Part shown: positions 23,592 through 34,100 of the stretch, one piece after another
How positions within the stretch are numbered: the first letter of the stretch is position 1
Layout: every line of letters starts with the position of its first letter
Origin: Pratylenchus scribneri
Lineage: Eukaryota; Nematoda; Chromadorea; Rhabditida; Pratylenchidae
Direction: 5' to 3'
Assembly: GCA_030063045.1 (NCBI GenBank)
Contig: JAQSEB010000072.1
Coordinates: forward strand, 1,095,501-1,159,500
Length of the DNA: 64,000 nucleotides
Made by a program: the position numbers and the translations under genes
The notes under the pieces: model-generated
The model's database searches: none
The model's input: only the letters and a program-made list of their open reading frames with translations
Told to the model about the DNA's origin: nothing

Positions 23592-24383
23592 CAGGGCTAA
23601 GGCCGGAACTCAAAAAAATCGGAATCGGAATTGGCTTCGGAATCGGAATTTGAATTTTTTTCGGAATCGGAACGGAATTGAAACACCGGAATTCCGGCTT
23701 TCGGAACCGGAATTCGGAATTTCTTAAAAATTTTAAATCCATCAAAAAATGGAAAAAATTTTGAAAAAGCAAAAAAAATTAAATTTTTCTTCAAAAAAGT
23801 ATCAATTATATTTCAAAAAATAAAATCCAGGGTTTAGTATACAGGTAAATGAAAAGAAACTTCAAAATGTTCGGCTTCTGATTTTGATCTAAAATCATTG
23901 CTTATAAAAACCCACCCAGCCAAACTTAAATTCTTATTTCTAAATCATTTTTGGTTTTTATCATTCATTTTTTAATAAGGTTTTGTTTGATATATTTTAA
24001 TGACACATTAATTAGGTTAATTGGGTATTGATAAATGATTATTTTAATTGCGGCTCTTTCAATGCTTTTTTTATTGTTTGGCCAAATTGATCAAAAAACT
24101 CTCAAGTAAATTGAATTTTTCATTGTTTTTTATTCTTAAAAAAATTGTAAAACTACTATTTGCTAATTTAATTGAAAAATTAATTAGAAGAACAAAATAT
24201 TATAAGAAAAAAAAGGAATTTTAATAAAAGAAGGAATTCGTTTCAATAAATATTGCAAGGGGTCCCCCTTTGCTTTTTTTCGGAATTTTTCGGAATTCGA
24301 CCACTTTTCGGAATCGGAACGGAACTCAAACACCGGAATTCCGGCATTCGGAACCGGAATTCGTAATTCCGGCCCCAGCCCTG
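23592..24383. mobile_element. Non-autonomous hAT-like element with 8-bp target duplication
   Basis: The ends read CAGGGCTAAGGCCGGAA and the inverse of CAGGGCTGGGGCCGGAA, typical of hAT terminal repeats. The flanking 8 bases GTGACGGG occur at 23584-23591 and 24384-24391. Near both ends GGAATCGGAA and CCGGAATTCCGG repeat as subterminal inverted motifs. There is no transposase. It inserted into a unit of the 39-bp minisatellite; the repeat context alone could supply the matching 8 bases, which weakens the duplication evidence slightly. Confidence 0.8.
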
Positions 24384-24945
24384 GTGACGGGGAGTAAGGG
24401 GGAAAATGTATTTGCAATGGTGTGACGGGGAGTAAGGGGGAAAAATGTATTTGCAATGGTGTGACGGGGAGTAAGGGGGAAAAATGTATTTGCAATGGTG
24501 TGACGGGGAGTAAGGGGGAAAAATGTATTTGCAATGGTGTGACGGGGAGTAAGGGGGAAAAATGTATTTTCAATGGTGTGACGGGGAGTAAGGGGGAAAA
24601 ATGTATTTTCAATGGTGTGACGGGGAGTAAGGGGGAAAAATGTATTTTCAATGGTGTGACGGGGAGTAAGGGGGAAAAATGTATTTTCAATGGTGTGACG
24701 GGGAGTAAGGGGGAAAAATGTATTTGCAATGGTGTGACGGGGAGTAAGGGGGAAAAATGTATTTTCAATGGTGTGACGGGGAGTAAGGGGGAAAAATGTA
24801 TTTTCAATGGTGTGACGGGGAGTAAGGGGGAAAAATGTATTTGCAATGGTGTGACGGGGAGTAAGGGGGAAAAATGTATTTGCAATGGTGACGGGGGAAA
24901 ATGTATTTTCAATTGTGACGGGGGAAAAAATGTATTTTCAATGGT
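24384..24945. repeat. 39-bp minisatellite, about 13 units
   Basis: The unit is TGTGACGGGGAGTAAGGGGG followed by AAAAATGTATTTGCAATGG. Two variants differ by G or T in TTTGCAATGG versus TTTTCAATGG, in blocks. Shortened units close the array at 24890-24945. The unit is divisible by 3 and open in more than one frame, so the long frames here are not evidence for a gene. Confidence 0.95.
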
Positions 24946-25044
24946 GCGGCGGAGAATAAAATTCAATTTCAAATCAAATCACTATAAGAAAATAAACAAG
25001 AATTGAAAAAAAGTGATAGAACTTGGTAATATTTTGACAGTAGT

Positions 25045-25410
25045 GCGACACTTGCGGACCCGACACTTGCGGACGAAACGGTCTGGAGCCGAGGGTGGTA
25101 AAGCTGGAGTGACATTGTTTATTTCATATTATTAGGCATAAAATTAGCTACAAAATGACATCAAAAGCATTGGCCAATGTTGAATATTCATCAAGTTATG
25201 GCCAAAAAACCGTTGATTTAATTAAAATTGCTATTTTGACGGTTTTTGGCCAAAACTCGGTGAATATTCAAAATTGACTAAAACTTTTGATGTCATTTGT
25301 AGCTAATTTTATGCTTAATAATAAGCTATAAACAATGCCACTCCAGCTTTACCACCTTTGGCTCCAGATCCAGACCGTTCGTCCGCAAGTGTCGGGTCCG
25401 CAAGTGTCGG
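25045..25410. mobile_element. Palindromic MITE, family 3, copy 2
   Basis: Ends in CGACACTTGCGGACCCGACA and its inverse, with the same arms and core as the copy at 5981-6338 but in the opposite orientation. ATTTTGACA occurs on both sides just outside (25030-25038 and about 25418-25426) and may be a target duplication or chance. Confidence 0.8.
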
Positions 25411-25656
25411 CCAACCTATTTTGACAATCGTATGAACATAAATAAAGAGCTGAAAAATCATTTAAGATTTATTGCTATTTTATGTCTATTCTATAAAATA
25501 TAATGTATTTGCTTCTTTAATTATATATTAAATATTACCAAGATTTATAATAAAAAAAACATTTCAAAAATAATAAAAATTTTAAAAAAATATAAGTATA
25601 AACCATTCCTTGATAAAACATTCCACCATCTGCGCGGGAGTTTCAATGGCGCAATT

Positions 25657-25758
25657 TTAGAAGACGGCCATTGTTACAGCGGAGGCAATATTGGCAAATG
25701 TGGCCATCATCAGAATCGCACCGAAACTGAAGAGAATTGTGGAAAAATGAGCAGCCAT
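25657..25758 (-). CDS. Possible small secreted peptide or signal-peptide exon
   Basis: On the minus strand an ATG at 25758 opens a frame of 33 codons that looks like a perfect signal peptide: MAAH, a long hydrophobic run and an ANIASA cleavage site. A GTAACA donor directly follows ASA, so this may be the first exon of a gene whose other exons I cannot find. The plus strand of the same DNA also has a cysteine-containing frame ending at 25778 (with CYSGG, GKCGHHQ, ENCGK). Only one strand is likely to be real, and I cannot decide which with confidence. Confidence 0.3.
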   Translation of the reverse strand: MAAHFSTILFSFGAILMMATFANIASAVTMAVF

Positions 25759-26058
25759 TTTATTGAGAGTGAGCAATGATATTTGGTTTAGCTTATATTT
25801 TCCGACGATTTATATATTGAGATTCACTTATTAAAATTACTAATTTTCATTTCCTTCTCATCCAAAATTTTTAAAATTAAAATTTTCAATTGCTTCAAAA
25901 ATTATTTATTTATTTTAATATTGAAAGTTTGTTTAAAATTCCACATCAAAAAATAAATGATTGATGGGCCTATTTTTAATAAAAACTAGTTTTTAATTCA
26001 TTTAGAATGAATTGATTCTTTCATTTCAATTTTTAGTAATTAATTCGTTATTGTGAAG
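25759..26058. other. Intergenic, no gene seen
   Basis: AT-rich spacer upstream of the small cysteine-rich gene at 26059. Confidence 0.4.
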
Positions 26059-26958
26059 ATGGGAATTTTACACCCTTTGGCAATCCTCATATCAATCGCT
26101 TTATTCGTTACAACAATTCTGGAATCGAGCAATTCACAACGGCCGAAGCCATATGTAAATTTATGAATAAATTTTTTATTATAAGCTATGAAATAAAATT
26201 TGTAAATCAAAGTTCTTTAGAACTAATCAATTTTAATTGATTTTAATTTCCCATTATATAATCCTGCTTGATTTAGAAGATGAATTTATTAGAGGAGAAT
26301 TTAGTGGATTTGATTGAAAAGCCGATGAAACTAATTATGATCGAAAAAAGGTAGTTAAATCAAAGTTTATATCAATGCTTTAGATTTTTTGGTCGCCAGC
26401 GAGATTTTAGATCAAAAATGGCCATTCATAGAAAAATTGAAGCCAAAAATAGCCTCACCGGGAAATTGACATTTTATAATAAGGAAATTATGAAAATTCA
26501 GACAAAATCAGCCATTTGGTCAAAAGTCAGGAGATATCTGCTGATAAATCTGGACAGATAGAAACGCTGACTGAGTCAAAATTGGACATTTTTGACATAA
26601 TTTTTATTCAAAATGGACTATAGTCTACAGAACAATTCAATCGAATTTTTAAAAGTTTTTACTAATAATTTGAAAGGATGCCTAGATATTGCTCAATGCG
26701 CGTAGCCTCTTCAGCCATTCATTAGCTATCAAAATAAAGAGCAATACCCCCCATTAATTTCTTCCTTCTCCCCAGATCGAGCGAAATTTGTTCACATTGG
26801 AATGCGAAGCTCAATGCAAGGACAATGAAAAATGTGCTCAAATTTGCGTGGAATGTTCCACTCGAGCATGCCAATTAACTTGTATTCGGGACAATAACAG
26901 TGCAAATTGCCAACAATGTGGCCAAGATTCTGTGCCAAAGTGTGCACAACAAAAATGA
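26059..26958 (+). CDS. Small secreted protein, 10 cysteines
   Basis: Two exons in phase 0: 26059-26154 and 26776-26958 (93 aa before processing). Exon 1 is a signal peptide (LAILISIALFVTTIL, cleavage near SNS-QRP). Exon 2 is the mature part, with ten cysteines in ECEAQC, KCAQIC, ECSTRAC, LTC, NCQQC and PKC spacing; these would form five disulfides. I do not recognise the family. Such peptides are common in nematode secretions and in defence, but no function can be claimed. An in-between open stretch at about 26277-26351 would break the frame if spliced in, so I left it out. Confidence 0.7.
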
Positions 26959-28154
26959 GAAAAGGAATAAAAAATTTAATTGTCAAAATTTTATTTTTTA
27001 ATTAATAATTAATATTATGAATAAATTTATCTTTATTGTTTGCAAAAATTTTGAAACAGTAAATAGCAACAATAATGCTTTTAAAAATCCAAAATATTTT
27101 AGAAAATTTAAAAAATTCTTAAAGGCATCAACTATACAAAATGTTACCTTATTAGCCTCTAATTAATTAATTAATATTTATTCAAAAATGAAATATTCAC
27201 TTATAGGTAAACATTTTCCCATCCTTGCTCATTTTTGTACTAAAAAAGTTTATATATATTTTGTGTTTTACGTATTTCATATTATTTTGCAATGTTCCAA
27301 CATTTTCCCACTCAAGTTTTATGAACTTTTCGTTCCACAAATGAAATGTTGAGAAAACAATGGGCGAGCTTTTTTTCTTCGCTATCCCTCATTATAATTC
27401 GGGAATAATTTGTCATTTGGTTTTTACTTTTTTGGCAACATTTTCCCACAAGAGAGGAAGAGACCGTTTAAAAATAATTTCAGTATCCCTTTCTTTTCCT
27501 TTTTTTCGGTTTTCCATTTGGCCAAGCACAGCAGGTGCATTTTTATTGATTTTTTAAATATTCTCGACTGTCAGCAGCATTTTCCCATTTAAAAAAGAGA
27601 CAGTTTTGACAAATTTTATATAGCGAGGAAACTGGGACCCATTTTGAGTGTATTTGTCCTTTATTTATCAAAGATCTTCTTCAGGACACGATAAAGTTAA
27701 AGTTAATGATTATTTGATTATGAATAAATTTATTGTAACTTCTGATTGAGAAAATTCGGGATTATTTCTTTTTTTTTATCAAATTTTAGTAAAACCATAT
27801 TTTATATTGAATATTTTTCAGCATTGACATAAAAAAATTAAAAATTATCTTGAAATGTTATCGACAAAATTTAGTAAGAAAAAAGCCATTCTGGGGCGAA
27901 TGTACAAAAATTCGGATGTGCAAATGAAGAATACCCTATTAGGGTTATGCCCTTTCTCGTTCCCTCGCTAATTTAAAATTGGATTAAAATCAAAATTATA
28001 ATTTTTTATTTAATTTGTTATGCCATATCCCATATGTGTATTTGAATTTTGTATTATCTAAAAATTGATAAAAAAGAGAATTCCAAGAATATATTTACAA
28101 ATAATTTTTGAAATTAAATTAATTTTAATTTTTTTAGAAAATTCATTCAATCGA
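26959..28154. other. Intergenic, upstream of NHR-B
   Basis: AT-rich. Short overlapping frames near 27360-27592 have no recognisable features. No gene is seen. Confidence 0.4.
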
Positions 28155-31100
28155 ATGGCACCAAAGAAAGGAACAAATGGGCCAAAATGGCAACGAGCCA
28201 AGAAACCAACGGATTGTTTAATTTGTGGAAGAATTAGTCGATTCAAATTTTACACTGTTCAAAGTTGTGAAGGCAAGTGGATATATAATATTCTATTATT
28301 TTTTAATAAAAAAATTTAATTGTTGGGTCCTTATTTGTTTAATTCAAATAGACTCAATCGTTTAATAATTATTTTGTTCCGCACAAATTAAAATTTAATT
28401 TCAATAAAAATCAAATTTTTTGAATCAATCATTGGTCACCCAAATTGACCATTTTTTCCTTCTAATTTTAATCAAAATTTCTTCTTTTCCCTCCCATTCA
28501 ATTCAAAGCAAGGATGGCCGCAAAATGGAATGGATTTGGCATGGCTTGTGGCTTGCTTCCTCCGGCATGGACACATCAATCAATTTTGGCTGCCTTCTCT
28601 GCCGACGCTTTCTCTCGCCTGCCCCTTTTGCTTGCCCATCCCACCCAATGCCATAATGCCCATCAACCAACATTGCCTGCCCACCAAAATGCACCAAATA
28701 AAAGAAGGAAGGAGGAAAGAATTTTTGTCATTCGACCCAAAATCATAAAATAACACATTCACACTTGTGCTTTTCAATTTATCTTTTAATTATCGAGTTT
28801 CTTTTCCTTTAAACAAAATAAAGGTTTTTCTTCTCCATCAGTTTATTGCATTAAAATAAAAAAGGGTTTTTACATTCAAAACAATCTTCTCGTCGTTCTT
28901 TTTCGTCGAACAATTCCAAATCCAATTCACTTCCATCCAATCCATCCCCACCCCAATTCTCGATCACCCCCCATCGAGAACAAAGATTAAGAGTCTGGTG
29001 CTCTACCGACTGAGTCAAACCTAAGCATTTTTTCATCAAATTTAGTTTTAATTTCGCAACCAATTTGCAACTTTATCACATTTTTATTTTATTGGCACCA
29101 ATTTTGCCACATTTTGATCAATTTTACTCAAATATATTACTGGCACCAATTGCCCATTCTTAATTAATCTGTAATTGGAATTGAATAATTTGATTCGTGA
29201 TTTCGATATATTTGCAACCAATCTGCAATTTTACACATTTACATAGCATCCAATTTGCAATTTTACACACTTTACACATATTTGAATAAACTTTGCAACA
29301 TTTTGCATAATTTTTGAATATGTCAGCCATAATACGAGCACATCTTGAGGCAGATTTAAAAGAAGCCCTAACAAAATTGGCCGAAGCAGAGCTGGCCCTC
29401 AAAGCTGAAAAACCTGACTATAATCAACTTACATTGTTAGGTGAAATCTTAGCTAGATTGATATTTGCCGTCCAAGGTTATATTAAAGAATGGAGTGATA
29501 TACTTACCAAGGTCGATAAAGAAGACAAAGCGACCGAAGAAGCGCTTTTTGGAACATTCCGAGTGGAAAACAATACATCCATCCAAATCATTCACCGTCT
29601 AACCGAAACTAGACTCAAGATTAAAATCAAAATTGAGAATAGGGATCGCGTTTCATGTACTCCTAGTGAAACCAATTGCTCAAAATCTATTCCATACCAT
29701 CTTCCAACGTTGGTTATCCAACCTTTTGATGGCACCTACTCAAATTGGCCCACTTTCTCACAGTCTTTTAGAGACGGAATAGATAATCACCCCCACCTTT
29801 CGGAGGCGCAAAAATTAAATTATCTAATTTCATTGTTACGGGGTCCGGCTAAAACTATGTTAGAAGGATATACCCTAACCGATGATAATTATACTATTGC
29901 CTGGGAGGCATTAGAAAACCGCTATGGGGACAACAGAAGAAGGTCCACCGAATTACAACAAGAATTCATGAAATTACCCCCGGCTCAAAATAATTCACAC
30001 AGTTTAAGGAATTTATTAGAATCGGTTGAAAGAATCTCCCGACAGCTACATAATTTGGGAGTGGACGTAGATGAAAGTCCCTTCGTTCTCACTTCATTTA
30101 AAGAAAAAATGCCAATCGAGATCCGCTATAAATTAAGAGAAAAGGAGATGGAATCCTATTATGATTGGACTTTTAAAGATTGGTGCCTAGCTTTGGCCAG
30201 AATTGTTACTATTTTAGAATCCGAGCAACCTACTCGGACCTTTTCTTCCAATTTTGCTTCTTCATCCAATTTTAAACGCTCCCATCCCAACCCTATTGAG
30301 GGGCCTTCATCCTATAAAAAACCATATATTGTATCTAGTCCCGAGCCTTCTATTGTTTCGAGTCCGCCAAAAGGACGCGAATTAATCCCATACCAACAAA
30401 GGGTAGTTTCGGCAACCAAAGCCAACCAAAATTCAAATAACGGGAGCCCACAACCTTCCAAAAACTTAGAAAAATGTTCTTTATGTTTTAAAAGTGGGCA
30501 TAAACCCTCAGCCTGCACCATTTATTATACACCCGTTCTTCGAAAGAAACGCTTAGAAGCTCAAAATAGGTGCCTAAATTGTGCCAAAGAAGGTCATTCC
30601 CTGGACCAATGTTCATCCCAAAAAATTTGCCACTGCGGCGAACGCCACCATTTTTTAATCTGCACCGCTAAGCAGCCACCCCAATCCTCAAAAACTGTTT
30701 CCTTCCCCTTAATAAATCATATGGAGGAAGAATCATTAATTAGTCAACAAGTAGAGGAAGAAGCAACCGATCACCCGGTTTTTGATAGAAGGACCGGAGC
30801 CATACTCTTCCGGCCATATTAAACAAAATTTCACAATTTCCATCATAAAAATACTTTTTCATGCCATCACTCGTGCATTAATATTTTATTTTTCAGCCAA
30901 GATTATTCGAATTTATCAATTCAACCAATAATTATACGGCACCAAAAATATTTGAATTCATCTTCAATTCAACCAATATTTACATAGCCAATGCGCCCAA
31001 CCAAATCCAAATTTATTCATTATTAATTGATTATTTCGATCAAATCTTCCAGTCCTATCTCCTATTTCTAACCGATGAAATATGGAGCCGTGGGGAAGGA

Positions 31101-34100
31101 AATACTCATCGAATTTCGCATTTATTCCGCTAAATTTCCGGTCCCACCTCTTTCTGGTCCCACCTCCATCCGAAGGAGCCGTTGGGGAGGAAAGAGCCGT
31201 TGGGGTAGGAAAAAACCACCAAAACTTCTGGTCCCACCTCTTATCCGGTCCCACCTCTATGCGCAAGAGCCGTTGGGGGAGGAAAGAGCCGTTGGGGAGG
31301 AAGGTTTCCGGTCCCACCTTTTTCTGGTCCCACCTCTATCCGAAGGAGCCGTTGGGGAGGAAAAAGCCGTTGGGAGAGGAAAAACACCTGTTTCTGGACC
31401 CACTTCTTAATTTCTAACCGACGAAATTTTGAACCGCTGGGAGAGGAAATCAACCAAAAGATCATTTTCTTTTAATCCATTCCGAAACCCATCTTTTCGG
31501 ACCAGCAGGCCCGGCTGGCGGGAATTTTTGTTCCGCACAAATTAAAATTTAATTTCAATAAAAATCAAATTTTTTGAATCAATCATTGGTCACCCAAATT
31601 GACCATTTTTTCCTTCTAATTTTAATCAAAATTTCTTCTTTTCCCTCCCATTCAATTCAAAGCAAGGATGGCCGCAAAATGGAATGGATTTGGCATGGCT
31701 TGTGGCTTGCTTCCTCCGGCATGGACACATCAATCAATTTTGGCTGCCTTCTCTGCCGACGCTTTCTCTCGCCTGCCCCTTTTGCTTGCCCATCCCACCC
31801 AATGCCATAATGCCCATCAACCAACATTGCCTGCCCACCAAAATGCACCAAATAAAAGAAGGAAGGAGGAAAGAATTTTTGTCATTCGACCCAAAATCAT
31901 AAAATAACACATTCACACTTGTGCTTTTCAATTTATCTTTTAATTATCGAGTTTCTTTTCCTTTAAACAAAATAAAGGTTTTTCTTCTCCATCAGTTTAT
32001 TGCATTAAAATAAAAAAGGGTTTTTACATTCAAAACAATCTTCTCGTCGTTCTTTTTCGTCGAACAATTCCAAATCCAATTCACTTCCATCCAATCCATC
32101 CCCACCCCAATTCTCGATCACCCCCCATCGAGAACATATTTATTTATTTCCAAAGTCCGAAATAAAGAGCGAAACAATTATGGGAAATTGTATGAATGAA
32201 TATGGGAAATGAACAAAGAAACGGGGAATTGGGAAGAGGATAAAAAGTCAACAAGAAAAATGGAAATATCAAAATGCAAATTATTATTCCAAATCTCTTC
32301 CTAATTCCAATTCACCATATCCATCCCGGACACCTCCCTCTTTAAAATGAGTCCCTCTCAGCCTGGTGAGTAACGGATTGCAGCCTTTCGGTTCCTCTGT
32401 GAACGACGCGGATTTTCAATGACAATCGGCGGAGGATTTTCGTGGATAACCGGAATTTCATTTTCAAATATAGGCTCATCAGGCTGAACAATTATTTCTG
32501 GTTCATTTACTGGTTCATTCATTGGCGGAGGGGGAAGCTTGAATAATTCATAAAAGACCATCAATTGATTATCATCCTCATTGTCTTTTGTCTGTCTTTC
32601 CCTCAGCTGATTTGCATGAAATCGATTTGATGTCCCATTGGGGAAAATGACCTCATAAATGACTCCATTTCTTTTGTTAATTATTCCCGTTTTCCAACTT
32701 TGGGAAAGGCGGTGCTTTGCGAAAACTTTGTCGCCTACAGCGAATATTCGGACCCTAGTTCCGAATCGTCGGTTGAATTGTTTTTCCATGGTTTCATCCC
32801 TTTCATTTGGAATGGGTGGAGGCGGTTTGAGTAAATCCAATGCTGTTCTGGGCTTTCTTCCAAGGAATAATTCTGCTGGCGATTTATTGTTTTCCAATGA
32901 ATCATTTGGAGTTGTTCTGTATGAAACCAAAAATGTCTCGATTATTCTTGAGTCCATCGTTCCCTTCCCTTTCATTTTCTTGAAGCTGCGCTTAAATGTG
33001 TCCACGAAGCGCTCAGCTTGTCCATTTGACATGGGATTATAAGGAGCGGATTTCAAATGAGTAATTCCATTAGCGGCCATAAATTTGACGAATTCTGAAC
33101 TCGTGAATTGTGTTCCATTGTCAGACACGAGTGTATGCGGCAATCCATGACGGGAAAATAAGTAACGGAGTTTTTCAATGGTCGCTGATGAAGATTTTGT
33201 AGGCATTTCAAAAACTTCTGGGTATTTTGAGAATGCATCAACAATAATCAGAAAATCTTTCCCGAAAAATGGGCCCGCATAATCCACATGAACTCTGTCC
33301 CATGGTCCCAATGGTTTTGGCCAAGAATGAAGATGAGTTTTGACTGGTGCTCGCAAAACGCTTTGACATGGTTCACAATTTTTGACGAAATTTTCAATTT
33401 GTGAATCCAATTTTGGCCAATAAACATATTGTCTTGCAAGCTGCTTCATTCTTTTAACACCAGGATGGCCTTTATGGAGAATTTCCAAAACGCATTTTTG
33501 AAAGATGGTTGGGATGACCAAGCGTTCAGCATACATTAGGCATCCTTTGTGAACTGTCAACTCATCTTTGCGTCTGTAAAACAATTGAATTTGTTCAGAT
33601 TCATTTGGAATCTGTTTCGGATTTGGCCATCCATTCTTCACAAATTTGATGACTTTCTGTAATTGATTTTCTTTGGCTGTCTCGGACACCAGATCATCAA
33701 ATTTTAATGGGAAAATTTTGGATGTATTTTCAATCATATCATCATAATCATTTTCTACTTCCAGGCTGGCAATTACTCGATCATTTTCGCCACTTTCAGC
33801 CCGATCAATCAATCGAGAAAGGGCATCAGCTTCGCCAAATTCAGTCGTATTGACATATTCGATTGAAAAATCATAGGCGAGTAATATACGTGACCAACGG
33901 AGAAGTCGATTCGCGCTGCATTGGCGAATTCCTTTCTTATTTCCGAAAATGGATAGAAGTGGGCGATGGTCAGTTTGAAGAATAAAATGACGTCCATAGA
34001 TCATTTTATGGAATTTTTGAATGGCAAATATCAAAGCAAGCCCTTCTTTCTCAATTTGACTATAATTTTTCTCGGCTGGTGTAAGAGCGGATGATGCATG

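Larger units (their letters stand above)
28375..32136 (+). mobile_element. BEL/Pao-type gag-only LTR element nested in the Gypsy LTR
   Basis: Two 608-bp LTRs (28375-28982, 31529-32136; TGTTCCGC...GAGAACA) appear identical by eye. TATTT duplications flank the element (28370-28374 and 32137-32141). It sits inside the Gypsy 3' LTR, so it is the younger insertion. The interior has a gag ORF only; there is no protease, RT or integrase, so it is non-autonomous and needs a helper. Between gag and the 3' LTR lie tandem GAGCCGTTGGGG and GGTCCCACCTC words (about 31136-31410). Confidence 0.9.

Noticed and set aside
22882..23772. Long minus-strand repeat ORFs (296 and 225 codons) and the plus-strand 203-codon ORF
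   Set aside because: They are by-products of a 30-bp tandem repeat whose unit is divisible by three; several frames on both strands are open at once.
24184..25006. Repeat ORFs of 262 (-) and 194 (+) codons
   Set aside because: Same effect from the 39-bp minisatellite.
26792..26986. Minus-strand 64-codon ORF
   Set aside because: It overlaps the cysteine-rich exon of the plus-strand secreted gene, which has a better supported spliced model.
28420..28777. Several 64-79 codon ORFs, repeated at 31574-31931
   Set aside because: They lie in the LTRs of the BEL element, overlap on both strands and resemble no protein.
28983..29020. tRNA-Lys gene
   Set aside because: Only the D-arm and anticodon part is present, on the minus strand, directly beside an LTR. 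The T-arm and acceptor stem are absent. A primer binding site explains it.
31075..31417. Two overlapping 111-codon ORFs
   Set aside because: They come from GC-rich tandem repeats inside the BEL element and show no homology.
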